From Cupriavidus sp. D384 (GTDB lineage: Bacteria; Pseudomonadota; Gammaproteobacteria; Burkholderiales; Burkholderiaceae): a stretch of DNA of 64,000 nt. Every line of letters begins with the position of its first letter. Positions within the stretch are counted from its first letter, which is position 1. The notes under the pieces are model-generated. The model had not been told where the DNA came from. It saw only the letters and a list, made by a program, of their open reading frames with translations, and ran no database searches. Location: positions 62,001 to 126,000 of the forward strand of contig NZ_BBQI01000102.1 of NCBI RefSeq assembly GCF_001652915.1, in the 5' to 3' direction. Below, piece by piece: positions 52,767 through 61,587 of the stretch. The position numbers were made by a program, and so were the translations under genes.

Positions 52767-53675
52767 TCACTCTGCGCTGCGGCCGCGGCTCTGAAACGCG
52801 CCGAGGCAAAGATCCACGAAGCTACGGACTTTGGGATCCATGTAACGACTCGATGCAAAGACGGCATGGACCGGAGCGGGGGCTTCGGCCCAGCCGGGCA
52901 GCACGCAAGACAGTCTGCCTTCCTTTACGTACGGCTCTGCCATAAATCGGGGCAGTTGCGCGATGCCGAGTCCGGAGAGAACGAGATTCTGCGCGGCGAT
53001 GGTGCTATTGACCGCGCAGCGCGGGGTGGCGGTGACGCGTTCGGCGGTTACGCCGTTGAAGAGGATCCAGTTGGAGCGGCCCCGCGTGGTCTTCATGATC
53101 AGGTCATGCTGCTTCAGATCGCTGACTGCGGTTAGCGCTGGTGCGCGGCTGACGTAGTCGGAGGCTGCATACAACCCATAGTGGACTTCGCCAAGGCGGC
53201 GCGCGGACAGTCCTGAATCCTCCAGTGTGCCGACGCGAATCGCGACATCGAACCCTTCATGGATGATATCGACGAGACGATTGGTGTACTCAGCCTCGAC
53301 CGTGACTTTCCGCGCCATCTTGAGGAACGCCGCGACCCATTCGTCCACGACCATCGTGCCGAACTCGGAGCCCGCCGTGATCTTCAGCAACCCCTTCGGC
53401 TCGCGAGACTGCTGTGCCACCGCAGCTTCCGCCGCCTCCGCGGCGGTCAGGATACTAACGGCGCGCTCGAAATAGTCTCGGCCCACTTCGGTCACATTGA
53501 GGCGACGCGTGGAACGTGTGAGGAGTTGCGCGCCCAGCTTCTCCTCCATGCGGCTCACGATCCGGCTCACGCGCGCTTTGTCAGTGCCAAGCCGCTCTGC
53601 CGCGGTCGTGAAGGACCCGTCGGTCACCACCGCCGCGAACACGCGCATTTCGGGTAGATCGATTGATGTATTCAT
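52767..53675 (-). CDS. LysR-type regulator of the adjacent NAD(P)-binding reductases
   Basis: 302 residues from MNTSIDLPEMRVFAAVVTDGS. The HTH is GSFTTAAERLGTDKARVSRIVSRMEEKLG followed by LLTRSTRRLNVTEVGRDYF, the CrgA/AaeR-like subgroup. The effector domain is complete (LLKITAGSEFGTMVVDEWV). It diverges from an NAD(P)-binding reductase gene, and both that gene and a truncated paralogue carry a similar upstream sequence, so both were probably targets. Confidence 0.9.
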   Translation of the reverse strand: MNTSIDLPEMRVFAAVVTDGSFTTAAERLGTDKARVSRIVSRMEEKLGAQLLTRSTRRLNVTEVGRDYFERAVSILTAAEAAEAAVAQQSREPKGLLKITAGSEFGTMVVDEWVAAFLKMARKVTVEAEYTNRLVDIIHEGFDVAIRVGTLEDSGLSARRLGEVHYGLYAASDYVSRAPALTAVSDLKQHDLIMKTTRGRSNWILFNGVTAERVTATPRCAVNSTIAAQNLVLSGLGIAQLPRFMAEPYVKEGRLSCVLPGWAEAPAPVHAVFASSRYMDPKVRSFVDLCLGAFQSRGRSAE

Positions 53676-53700
53676 GGACAACAGTATGTAATTTTCTGCG

Positions 53701-53738
53701 CTATTTATCAATGTGGTGATGCTGTCCATAGTGTGGTC
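53701..53738 (+). promoter_or_regulatory. Upstream element shared by the two NAD(P)-reductase genes (first copy)
   Basis: CTATTTATC-AA-TGTG, then ATG, GTC, TAG and GTGG at similar spacings, recurs at 54647-54682 before the truncated paralogue. Here it lies 56-93 bp before the start at 53794. The perfect pair ATGGACA (53674) and TGTCCAT (53723) also brackets this region. It is likely a promoter/LysR target. Confidence 0.4.
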
Positions 53739-53793
53739 CAGAGCAGCGCGCGTTCCGCGTGTTGCATACATCCCATCACAAGGAATACGCAAG

Positions 53794-54597
53794 ATGACAC
53801 AAACCATCGGAATCATTGGCGCCGGCCTCGTAGGCAAAGCCGTCGCGCGGCTGGCCATCGCGGCCGGATGTCGCGTCATCATCAGCAATTCGCGTGGACC
53901 CGACACGCTTTCGTCCTTGATCGACACGCTGGGCCCGCGCGCGCGCGCCGGCAACGTCGACGAAGTAATCGCCGCCGCAGATATCGTCACGCTGGCGGTT
54001 CTACTGGCGGCCTTCGAGGCATTGCCGGCCGACAAGTTTGCTGGCAAGGTGGTTCTCGACCAGACGAATTATTACCCTGGTATGGGCGGATTCCGTCGGA
54101 CAGATCTTGACGATGGCGAGCTGACGTCGAGTGAGCTCATGCAGCGATATCTCCGCGGCGCGAAGCTGGTCAAGGGCCTCCACAATCTCAGTTGGATCCA
54201 TATGGAGAGCAACGCCAGACCGAAAGGCGCAGCCGACCGTACAACGCTACCCATTGCCGGCGACGACCTGGCAGCGAAGGACGCTGCGATGCGTTTCATC
54301 GAAGCCCTTGGCTTCAATGTCGTCGACGCCGGCACGCTTGCAGACAGTTGGCGCATCGAACCTGGCACGCCGATCTATTTCTGGCGCTACGCACCTGTCG
54401 TTCCCGATGGTGTATCGGCCGACGAGGCCAAGCGAATCTACCAGCGGCGTGGCGAGCCCATCTCGCCCAATGAGGCGCACGGCCTCATCGCGGAGGCGGT
54501 GCGTCCTTCGCCGATTGGCGGGACGCTGGACGGAATGCCTCAGGTCCATGTGGATCTGTTCCTTGAGCAGGCAAGCGCCGATACCGTCGGCAAATAG
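53794..54597 (+). CDS. NAD(P)-binding oxidoreductase (NADP oxidoreductase, coenzyme F420-dependent family)
   Basis: 267 residues from MTQTIGIIGAGLVGKAVARLA, with a GxGxxG-type Rossmann motif (GAGLVG) at residues 10-15 and ISNSRGPDTLSSL as the NADPH phosphate-binding loop. The rest (AADIVTLAVLLAAFEALP, KVVLDQTNYYPGM) matches the ProC/F420 reductase-like group. Beta-proteobacteria lack F420, so it probably uses NADPH with an unknown substrate. A LysR regulator is divergent and a truncated paralogue follows. Confidence 0.83.
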   Translation: MTQTIGIIGAGLVGKAVARLAIAAGCRVIISNSRGPDTLSSLIDTLGPRARAGNVDEVIAAADIVTLAVLLAAFEALPADKFAGKVVLDQTNYYPGMGGFRRTDLDDGELTSSELMQRYLRGAKLVKGLHNLSWIHMESNARPKGAADRTTLPIAGDDLAAKDAAMRFIEALGFNVVDAGTLADSWRIEPGTPIYFWRYAPVVPDGVSADEAKRIYQRRGEPISPNEAHGLIAEAVRPSPIGGTLDGMPQVHVDLFLEQASADTVGK

Positions 54598-54617
54598 GTG
54601 TCGGTCTATTGATGCAT

Positions 54618-54637
54618 CCACAGACAACGGTCTGTGG
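54618..54637 (+). terminator. Hairpin after the NAD(P)-binding reductase
   Basis: CCACAGA and TCTGTGG form a perfect 7-bp stem with a 6-nt loop, 20 bp after the stop codon. The T-tract is weak, so termination is only probable. Confidence 0.4.
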
Positions 54638-54646
54638 TTCGCACTG

Positions 54647-54682
54647 CTATTTATCTGTGCTTCATGTCGTCTCTAGAGTGGG
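54647..54682 (+). promoter_or_regulatory. Upstream element shared by the two NAD(P)-reductase genes (second copy)
   Basis: CTATTTATC-TGTG, ATG, GTC, TAG and GTGG parallel the element at 53701 with a 2-bp deletion. It lies 35-70 bp before the truncated reductase, supporting duplication of gene plus promoter. Confidence 0.4.
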
Positions 54683-54716
54683 GTTTTTCACGGTGGAATC
54701 GATAGGCGACATTGCT

Positions 54717-54998
54717 ATGAAGATAGGCATCCTAAATACCGGCAACATCGGCAGCCGCCTTGCCGGCGCCTGGGCAGCAGCGGATCATGAACTGATGCTC
54801 GCGAAGGACGGTGACGCTCGCAAGATGGATCCGCTGCTCGCCGAGCTCAGAGGTCGCGTCCGGCCAGGCTCCATCAAGGAGGCTGCGGAATTTGGCGACG
54901 CGTTGCTGTTCTCCGTCTATTGGCCGCGGGCGGACGCCATCATCCACACCGTGGGCGATTCGCTCGACGGCAAGGTGGTTATCGAAACCTCGCAGGCA
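54717..54998 (+). pseudogene. Truncated NAD(P)-binding reductase paralogue
   Basis: MKIGILNTGNIGSRLAGAWAAADHELM with a GxGxxG-like motif continues through LLFSVYWPRADAIIHTVGDSLDGKVVIETS, about 93 residues, then the frame runs into unrelated sequence (AAIRPEACYRPRRTAPQ) and ends at 55127. The normal protein is about 200 residues or longer, so the substrate-binding half is missing. Sequence near 55050 (TTGAATCCACAG) matches the bases after the IS30 remnant at 52687, suggesting an IS30-associated break. Nothing else is seen up to 55182. Confidence 0.75.
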
Positions 54999-55182
54999 GC
55001 AATACGGCCGGAGGCGTGCTACAGGCCGCGAAGGACGGCGCCACAGGCACCATTTGAATCCACAGCCGATATGCGCCATTTGCGCATAACCATGTGCGCG
55101 TTTGTTCGTTCCTTGTATAGGCGGTAGCCCCTAGAGTCGGTAGCTTGTCCCCATCCGACCCAAGAACCATTGGGCCTTAGCT

Positions 55183-57420
55183 ATGACCGCATCCCAGTTA
55201 TTTCATGCTGAAGCTTCAGGAACTGACATCGCCAGCCGCCGCCACCAAGCCGTGGCACGGTTTATCGCCGAGACGCGCCGGATCCTCGGCAACGCGGATG
55301 TGACAGACAAGTCCCGGCTTGGTCCGGTGGCGAGGTTGCTGGAAGCGCTAGGCCAGCAACGGGAGCTATTTCCTGATGCGCACTTTCCGGTGTCGGCCAG
55401 TAACCCCGCTCAGGTTTACAGGTTGGCCGAGGACCTCGATGGCCGATTCGCGCTGTATGTCTCGGCCGGCCTCCCGGGCAAAGCGCAGCCGCCGCACGAT
55501 CACACCACGTGGGCGATCATCGCCGGTATTACCGGACGCGAGCGCAACAACTTCTATGAGCGCGAGGCCACGGCCGACCCGGCGCGCGACGAGCTGCGCG
55601 AAATCGAGGAATTCGATGTCGTGGCGGGCTCGTCGGTAACGCTGTTGCCCGACGACGTGCATACCATCGAACTGATTGGCGAGGAGAACGGGCTGCATCT
55701 GCATTTTTATGGCCTCGCACTGGATCGGCTCGCGGGCCGCGTGGTGTTCGAGAGCAAGGCAGGTGGCAGCTATCGCCACTTCGGGCCGCTGCGCCGGCTG
55801 GCGGCGCCGGTAACGGACGTTGCCACGCTGAAGGCTGCACTGACAGACGGACAGGAAATCGCGCTGCTCGATGTCCGTGAGACTGGCGTCCATACGAAGG
55901 GCCATCCGTTGCTGGCTGCTTCCGCCCCGCTGTGGCGGCTGGAACTGCTGATCGATCGGCTGGTACCGAGGCGCGACACGCGCATCGTCCTGCTCGACGG
56001 CGGTGACAATGCCGACGCACTCGCGCACCAGGCGGCGGCAAAGCTGGTGCGGCTCGGCTGGGGCAATGTGTCGGTGCTGGAAGGCGGCGTGGCGGCCTGG
56101 GTTGGCGCCGGCAACGAACTATTCACTGGCAGTAACGTGCCAAGCAAGGCCTTTGGCGAGATCATCGAACACGAGAAACACACGCCGTGGATCGACGCCG
56201 AGGAATTGCACCGCCGTATTGAGGCGGGCGCAGACATCGTCGTGGTGGATAGCCGCACCACAGAGGAGTTTGCCGATTTCAGCCTGCCGTTCGCACATAG
56301 CCTGCCTGGTGCGGAACTGGTCTACCGGATCGGCGAATTGGCGCCGAACCCTGACACGCTCGTGGTCGTCAATTGCGCAGGACGCACGCGCAGCATTGTG
56401 GGGGCCCAGACGTTGATCGATGCGGGCATCCCCAACCCGGTGGCGTCGCTCAAGGACGGCACCATGGCCTGGCTGCTGTCGGGCCGGTCGCTAGCACAGG
56501 GGCGCGTGACACCGCTGCCGGAGCCGTCCGCAACAACGCACGAAGGCGCGCGTGCCAGGGCCGGGCGCGTGGCGGCGCTGGCCGGTGTGCGCCGGTTAGA
56601 CTTATCCGGACTGGCGAAGCTGGAGGCAGAATCGCAGACGCATTCCCTGTACCGTTTCGACGTGCGCACACGCGGCGAGTATGAATCGGGCCACCTGCCC
56701 GGCTGGCGTTGGGCACCTGGCGGCCAACTGGTGCAGGCCACCGACGAGTATCTGGCCACCCGTGGTGCCCGTATCGTGCTGGCAGACTTCGACGGCGTGC
56801 GTGCGTTGACAACGGCCGCGTGGCTGGCGCAGCTTGGCGGGCATGAAGTGTTCGTCTACGCACCGTCGGCCGGCGCGGATCTCGTGACCGGTCCCGAGCC
56901 TGTGCGTGTGCTGGCATCGCGTCCGGCCGCTGCGTCGGTGTCATCACAGCAGGCCGCGCAGCGGCTGGCCTCCGGCACGGCGAGGCTGTTCGACGTGGAG
57001 CGAAGGTCAGCCTTCGAGAAGCGTCATGCAGCGGACGCGTACTTCGCCGTCCCTGATCGGCTTGAAGCGTTGATTGCCGACATTCCGGCCGAGCTCGCCA
57101 TTCTGATCACCTCTTCGGATGGCGTGCTCGCACGCGTGGTGGCTGCGGAGCTGGCGGCGCGTACCGGCCGTGATGTTCGCTACGTGAGTGGCGGCACGCA
57201 GGCGTGGGCGGCTGCGGGTCTACCAGTGGGTACGGGCGGCGAGCGGGTGCTGACCGGTGACGACGACTACTGGTTCAGCCCGTATCAGCATACCGACGTG
57301 GGCCAGCGCAATGCAGGCTTCCAGGCGTACCTCGACTGGGAGGTCAATCTCGTGAAGCAACTCGGGCGCGAGAGCAATATCGGCTTCCGGTTGATCGGGA
57401 CGGCCGAGACAGCAAGCTGA
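55183..57420 (+). CDS. Cysteine-dioxygenase-like cupin fused to four rhodanese domains
   Basis: 745 residues. Residues 1-205 form a cysteine-dioxygenase-like cupin with metal-ligand candidates His105 and His107 in PPHDHTTW and His172/His174 in GLHLHFYG. Four rhodanese-like domains follow (about 210-315, 335-445, 465-575 and 585-690). Only the second has the catalytic Cys, at residue 398 in VNCAGRTRS; the others show DGGDN, DFDGV and SSDGV at that position. It would oxidise a thiol substrate and transfer sulfane sulfur, in the cytoplasm (no signal peptide). It converges on the sulfur-substrate uptake operon. Architecture is clear; substrate is inferred. Confidence 0.9.
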   Translation: MTASQLFHAEASGTDIASRRHQAVARFIAETRRILGNADVTDKSRLGPVARLLEALGQQRELFPDAHFPVSASNPAQVYRLAEDLDGRFALYVSAGLPGKAQPPHDHTTWAIIAGITGRERNNFYEREATADPARDELREIEEFDVVAGSSVTLLPDDVHTIELIGEENGLHLHFYGLALDRLAGRVVFESKAGGSYRHFGPLRRLAAPVTDVATLKAALTDGQEIALLDVRETGVHTKGHPLLAASAPLWRLELLIDRLVPRRDTRIVLLDGGDNADALAHQAAAKLVRLGWGNVSVLEGGVAAWVGAGNELFTGSNVPSKAFGEIIEHEKHTPWIDAEELHRRIEAGADIVVVDSRTTEEFADFSLPFAHSLPGAELVYRIGELAPNPDTLVVVNCAGRTRSIVGAQTLIDAGIPNPVASLKDGTMAWLLSGRSLAQGRVTPLPEPSATTHEGARARAGRVAALAGVRRLDLSGLAKLEAESQTHSLYRFDVRTRGEYESGHLPGWRWAPGGQLVQATDEYLATRGARIVLADFDGVRALTTAAWLAQLGGHEVFVYAPSAGADLVTGPEPVRVLASRPAAASVSSQQAAQRLASGTARLFDVERRSAFEKRHAADAYFAVPDRLEALIADIPAELAILITSSDGVLARVVAAELAARTGRDVRYVSGGTQAWAAAGLPVGTGGERVLTGDDDYWFSPYQHTDVGQRNAGFQAYLDWEVNLVKQLGRESNIGFRLIGTAETAS

Positions 57421-57424
57421 GGCG

Positions 57425-57965
57425 GACAGCAAGTACAGGGCGCCAGATGGCGTGTTCGTACAGGTCTGGGCCGAAGTCAGGCGACACATCAGCGAGTGCG
57501 CGTGCCTGGTGCAGCTCCAGGTCGGCGTGAAACAGGTCGTGGCTGACGCGCGACACGATCCGGCCACGGCGAGGATAGATGGAGATGGAAGTTCGCATGG
57601 GCGGTGGCGCGCTTGACGGCATCGGCCGGAGGCGTCGAGCCGGCGCGGCGGTAGCGCACTGCGTGCTGCCAGCGCTGCGCATCGGACAAGCTGGCGTAGT
57701 TTTCGAAGAAGCCGGATACATGCGCGGCTTGGCCACGGCCCGAGCCGCAATGTGATCGCGCCGGGAGAACAACCGCACCGATTGTGCGCTAGCTTCCGGC
57801 GCCACGGCCGCGGCATCGAACGCCGAAGCGGCGGCGCCGATCACCGCCACGGTCTTGCCGCGCAACGCTGCAAGGTCGATGGCATCGGCCGTATACGCGG
57901 CGAGCCCCGCCTGCACCGCCAAGTCGCCGGAGCGTGTCTCGCGCGACTTGGTCGATGTCGCTCAT
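57425..57965 (-). pseudogene. Degenerate flavin-containing monooxygenase
   Basis: A start at 57965 gives MSDIDQVARDTLRRLG, then the frame shifts to AVQAGLAAYTADAIDLAALRGKTVAVIGAAASAF, the NADPH-binding Rossmann motif of flavin monooxygenases. A further one-base shift near 57715 moves to ENYASLSDAQRWQHAV and ANFHLHLSSPWPDRV. The FAD-binding N-terminal motif and much of the C-terminus are missing. It starts 8 bp after the upstream PLP enzyme gene, so it was the last gene of the operon and has decayed. Confidence 0.75.
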
Positions 57966-57973
57966 TGTCAGTC

Positions 57974-59173
57974 TCAGGCGATGGTCCGTTGGAAGGCTTG
58001 CCGCAGATCCGCGATCAGGTCGTGTGGATCTTCCAGCCCGACATGCAGGCGAATGACCGGCGCGTTGTTACCGTGTTCCAGCCAGCTTCGGGAGGCGTTG
58101 AGGCGCTCCGGAGGCGCCACCAGCGCCAGGCTCTCGTAGCCGCCCCATGATGCACCGATCGAAAACAGTCGCAGGGCGTCGACCAGCCGGCCGGCGGCGG
58201 TGTGGTCGCTGGTCCGCAGGGCGAACGACACCAGTCCGCTGGCGCCCGTGAAATCTCGCTTCCACAGCGTGTGACCGGGGTCGGTGGGCAGCGCGGGATA
58301 GAAGGTTCGGGACACCTGCGGCTGGTGCTGCAGCCATTGCGCCACCTCTGTCGCATTGCGCTGGTGCTGGGCTAGCCGTACGGGCAGCGTGCGGAGCCCG
58401 CGCAGCGCCAAATAGGCATCGTCGGCGCCAATGGTGAGGCCCAGCGCCTCATGCGTGGCGGCAATGCGCTCTGCAAGCGCCGGGCTGTCGACCACAACGG
58501 CGCCCTGCATCACATCGGAGTGGCCGGCGATGTACTTGGTGGCAGCCTGGATCGAGATGTTGGCGCCGTGCCGTAGCGGCTGCAGGAACCAGCCGCCGCT
58601 CCACGTGTTGTCAATGGCGACGGGCACGCCTTTCGCACGTGCAATGGCCGTCAGCGCGGGCAAGTCGAGGACATCGAACAGCAGGGAGCCTGGGGACTCC
58701 AGATAGACGAGCCGTGTGCTGGTGCGGATCAGTTCATCGAGGTCGTCATGCGCGGGCGAGAAATACTGGACTTCCACGCCAAGCCGCTGCAACAGCGTCT
58801 GGTCGACCCGGCGAAGCGGCGCATAGACCGTGTCGGAAACCAGTGCGTGGCCGCCGGGGCCCAGCAGCGCCAGCAGCACCAGGGTGATTGCCGACAACCC
58901 GGAGGGCGCCAGGAAGGCACGATGCCCGCCTTCGAGCGTACACAGCGCATCTTCCAGCGCCTCATGGGTGTCGAGGCCGTGACGCCCATAGGTGGCGATC
59001 CGTTCGCCATGCGAGCGGCGGTGATGGCGGTCGGCCAGCGTCTCGACATTATCGAAGCGGACGGTGCTGGTGCGCACCACGGGCACGTTGACGGGGCCGG
59101 CGCCATCGTGCAGTCGTGGCGCACCGGCATGCAGCAGCCGCGTGCGGATGCCGTCCGTAGGATTCTGGCTCAT
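57974..59173 (-). CDS. metC: Cystathionine beta-lyase-type PLP enzyme (Cys/Met metabolism family)
   Basis: 399 residues. Fold type I trans-sulfuration enzyme: STVRFDNVETLADRH, YGRHGLDTHEALEDALCTLEGG, IDNTWSGGWFLQPLRHGANISIQAATKYIAGHSDVMQGAVV with the PLP Lys at 213, and FSIGASWGGYESL near the C-terminus. The SIGASWGGYESL segment is typical of cystathionine beta-lyases (MetC). It would cleave a C-S bond of a cysteine-type substrate to thiol, pyruvate and ammonia. It lies in the operon after the ABC ATPase (12-bp gap). The specific substrate is not known. Confidence 0.9.
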   Translation of the reverse strand: MSQNPTDGIRTRLLHAGAPRLHDGAGPVNVPVVRTSTVRFDNVETLADRHHRRSHGERIATYGRHGLDTHEALEDALCTLEGGHRAFLAPSGLSAITLVLLALLGPGGHALVSDTVYAPLRRVDQTLLQRLGVEVQYFSPAHDDLDELIRTSTRLVYLESPGSLLFDVLDLPALTAIARAKGVPVAIDNTWSGGWFLQPLRHGANISIQAATKYIAGHSDVMQGAVVVDSPALAERIAATHEALGLTIGADDAYLALRGLRTLPVRLAQHQRNATEVAQWLQHQPQVSRTFYPALPTDPGHTLWKRDFTGASGLVSFALRTSDHTAAGRLVDALRLFSIGASWGGYESLALVAPPERLNASRSWLEHGNNAPVIRLHVGLEDPHDLIADLRQAFQRTIA

Positions 59174-59185
59174 GGATGATCCTTG

Positions 59186-60052
59186 TCAGCCTTGGGTGGT
59201 TGCGGGTGCCGGAGCGAACGCCGCGTTGAATTCGGCAGGCAGGCGCGGAATAGCACCCAGTGCCCGGCGCAAGAAGGCCCGCGTGCGCTCGTGGCTGGGG
59301 TTGCCGAAGATCTGCTCTGGCGGCCCATGCTCGACGATTCGGCCCGCTTCGGTGAAGTAGATGTGATCGCTGATCTCGGCGGCAAAGCGCATCTCGTGGG
59401 TAACCAGCACGCACGTCATGCCGTCTTCCACGAGTTCGCGGATCACGGTCAGGACTTCGCCGACGGTTTCGGGGTCGAGCGCCGACGTCACCTCGTCGAA
59501 CAGGATCAGCTCGGGCCGCATCGCCAGCGCCCGGGCAATCGCCACGCGTTGCTGCTGACCGCCCGACAGCTCGCCCGGATACGCGTGCGCCTTGTCTGAC
59601 AGACGCACTTTGCCCAGCAGTGCATGCGCTTCCAGCTCGGCCTCGCGCCGGCTGCGGCCGATTACCCGGGTGGGGGCGATAACCAGGTTCTCCAGTACGG
59701 TCAGGTGCGGGAACAGGTTGTACTGCTGGAAGACGAAGCCCACGCGCTTGCGCAGGGCAATCAGTTCGTCTTCGGTGCGGAGCGTTTCCACGGCGGTGTC
59801 GCCAACGCGGATCCGCCCCTGCTGCGGTCGCAGCAGGCCGGTGATGCAGCGCAGGATCGTGCTCTTGCCAGACCCGGACGGGCCGATGATGGTCACGGCC
59901 TCGCCGCGCCGCACCTCGACATCGATACCCTTGAGAACGGTGTTGTTGCCGAAGGTCAGGTGCACGTCGTGCAGTGCGGCCAGCGGTCTGGCGGGCGCGT
60001 CGGCGGACGCCGGTGCCTGGCGGTTGCGCACAAAGGAATCAGTGGCGGTCAT
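59186..60052 (-). CDS. Polar amino acid ABC transporter ATPase
   Basis: 288 residues from MTATDSFVRNRQAPASADA. Walker A is GPSGSGKST, the signature is LSGGQQQR, Walker B is LILFDEVTSALDPE, and the H-loop is VTHEMRFA. It belongs to the GlnQ/ArtP-type ATPases that energise amino acid import. A 35-residue N-terminal extension is unusual. It overlaps the permease gene by 14 bp, which supports a single complex. Confidence 0.93.
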   Translation of the reverse strand: MTATDSFVRNRQAPASADAPARPLAALHDVHLTFGNNTVLKGIDVEVRRGEAVTIIGPSGSGKSTILRCITGLLRPQQGRIRVGDTAVETLRTEDELIALRKRVGFVFQQYNLFPHLTVLENLVIAPTRVIGRSRREAELEAHALLGKVRLSDKAHAYPGELSGGQQQRVAIARALAMRPELILFDEVTSALDPETVGEVLTVIRELVEDGMTCVLVTHEMRFAAEISDHIYFTEAGRIVEHGPPEQIFGNPSHERTRAFLRRALGAIPRLPAEFNAAFAPAPATTQG

Positions 60053-60851
60053 GACGACGCTCCAGCGCACGCGTGGCGCGCGCGATCGGATAGCAATAGG
60101 CGAAGAACAGGGCCAGCAGCGTGAAATAGACCAGCACCGTGAAGTCGGTGCGAGCCACGGTATTGCTGGCCACCTGGGCGGTATCGACCACATCGTGCAC
60201 GCCAACCAGCGAGGCCAGCGACGTGCTCATGGTGATGCTGGCGTAAAGGTTCATCCATGGCGGCAACATGCGCCGCAGACACTGCGGGAGCACGATCAGC
60301 CGGAAAATCTGGCTGCGCCGGAACGCCAGCGACTGGGCGGCCTCCCACTGCGCGCTTGGAATCGACTGGATCGCGCCCCGGAATATCTCGGCCACGTTGG
60401 CGCTGGCGGGCAGGGCAAGACCCAGCACGACCTTGATCCAGTCGGGAAACGGCACCGTCCACTGGCCGATGTGAAGTTCGAATGGGAAGACGTAAGTAGT
60501 GAAGTAGACCAGCACCAGGATCGGGGCGTTGCGAAACGCCTGCACCCATAGTCGTGCCAGGTGGCGTATCCAGCGATGGGTGGACAGCGACAGCGCGCCG
60601 ATCACCAGGCCGGCCACGGTGCCAAGCGCCATCGCCAGGATGCTGATCTCGATATTGGCCCACATGCCGCGCAGCAGCGCGGGCGACCATGTCCACAGGT
60701 TGCGGAACGCGGCCGGCGTGCTGCCGGTGGCGGTCCAGCAGCCGACGACGGCCAGCACGCATAGCATGGCCAGCACCCAAGGGCTGGCAAGGGCGTCTCT
60801 GACGGGGTGAGACGCGATGCGCCAGGGCAGGGCAAGCGGGTTACTGGCCAT
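60039..60851 (-). CDS. Polar amino acid ABC transporter permease, second
   Basis: 270 residues with about five to six helices. HisM/GlnP-type motifs are GMWANIEISILAMALGTVAGLVIGAL, WVQAFRNAPILVLVYFTTYVFPF (the EAA-preceding ELxRNxP pattern, here QAFRNAP) and EIFRGAIQSIPSAQWEAAQSLAFRRSQ (EAA loop). It overlaps the first permease by 11 bp. It pairs with it to form the membrane channel. Confidence 0.92.
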   Translation of the reverse strand: MASNPLALPWRIASHPVRDALASPWVLAMLCVLAVVGCWTATGSTPAAFRNLWTWSPALLRGMWANIEISILAMALGTVAGLVIGALSLSTHRWIRHLARLWVQAFRNAPILVLVYFTTYVFPFELHIGQWTVPFPDWIKVVLGLALPASANVAEIFRGAIQSIPSAQWEAAQSLAFRRSQIFRLIVLPQCLRRMLPPWMNLYASITMSTSLASLVGVHDVVDTAQVASNTVARTDFTVLVYFTLLALFFAYCYPIARATRALERRHDRH

Positions 60852-61587
60852 AGCCGGGCATCCTCAAACGCAGTTCCAGCCAACGGCCCGTGCGGCTGAC
60901 CAGCCAGGTCAGCACGCCGAAGAACGCCAGGATCAACAGCAGCAGTTCCAGCACGTTGTCACGCTGGGTCCAGATCATGATGGACTCGTACGTGACGTCG
61001 CCAACGGCGATGGCAGACGCGACGGCCGTCATCTTGACCAGGTCGACAAGGTTGTTGACCAGCGCTGGCAGCGCGAAACGGACGGCCAGCGGCAATTCCA
61101 CCTGCAGCAGCAGTTGCCGGCGCGAGAAGCCCAGCGAGCGCGCGGCCTCCAGCGTGACGCGCGGCACCGCTTCGATACCGGCCCGCAGGGCCTCGGCGTG
61201 AAACACGGCCTTGTGCAGCGACACGACGGCGACCACCCAGAAGAACGGCGTCAGCGGATTGCTGCCGCCGAGATTGTTCAGATGCTGGGTGATCAGCATG
61301 TTCAACACGAGAAAGCCACAATAGAGCTGCACCAGCGTGGGCGTGTTGCGGGTCAGTTCGACGAACGCGCGTGCAGGCGTAGCCAGCGCCTTGTTTCCGG
61401 ATGTGAGGATTGCCGCCAAGGCGGCGCCCGCCAGCAGGCTGCACGGGATCGTCAGCGCACACAGTTGCAGCGTGACGACAAGTCCATGCAGGAACGCAGT
61501 GCGCTCGGTAGCGTCGAGAACGAATGCGTAGTTCAGGCCCAGGGATCTCAGCGTTGCGATCCCGGAAACGATCCAGGCGTCGATCAT
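60841..61587 (-). CDS. Polar amino acid ABC transporter permease, first
   Basis: 248 residues from MIDAWIVSGIATLRSLGLNYAF. Motifs are FLHGLVVTLQLCALTIPCSLLAGAALA, FVELTRNTPTLVQLYCGFLVLN (ELxRNTP) and EALRAGIEAVPRVTLEAARSLGFSRRQ (EAA loop). It starts inside the stop codon of the aminotransferase gene (ATGA). The paired permeases suggest a heterodimeric amino acid importer. Confidence 0.92.
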   Translation of the reverse strand: MIDAWIVSGIATLRSLGLNYAFVLDATERTAFLHGLVVTLQLCALTIPCSLLAGAALAAILTSGNKALATPARAFVELTRNTPTLVQLYCGFLVLNMLITQHLNNLGGSNPLTPFFWVVAVVSLHKAVFHAEALRAGIEAVPRVTLEAARSLGFSRRQLLLQVELPLAVRFALPALVNNLVDLVKMTAVASAIAVGDVTYESIMIWTQRDNVLELLLLILAFFGVLTWLVSRTGRWLELRLRMPGYGQ

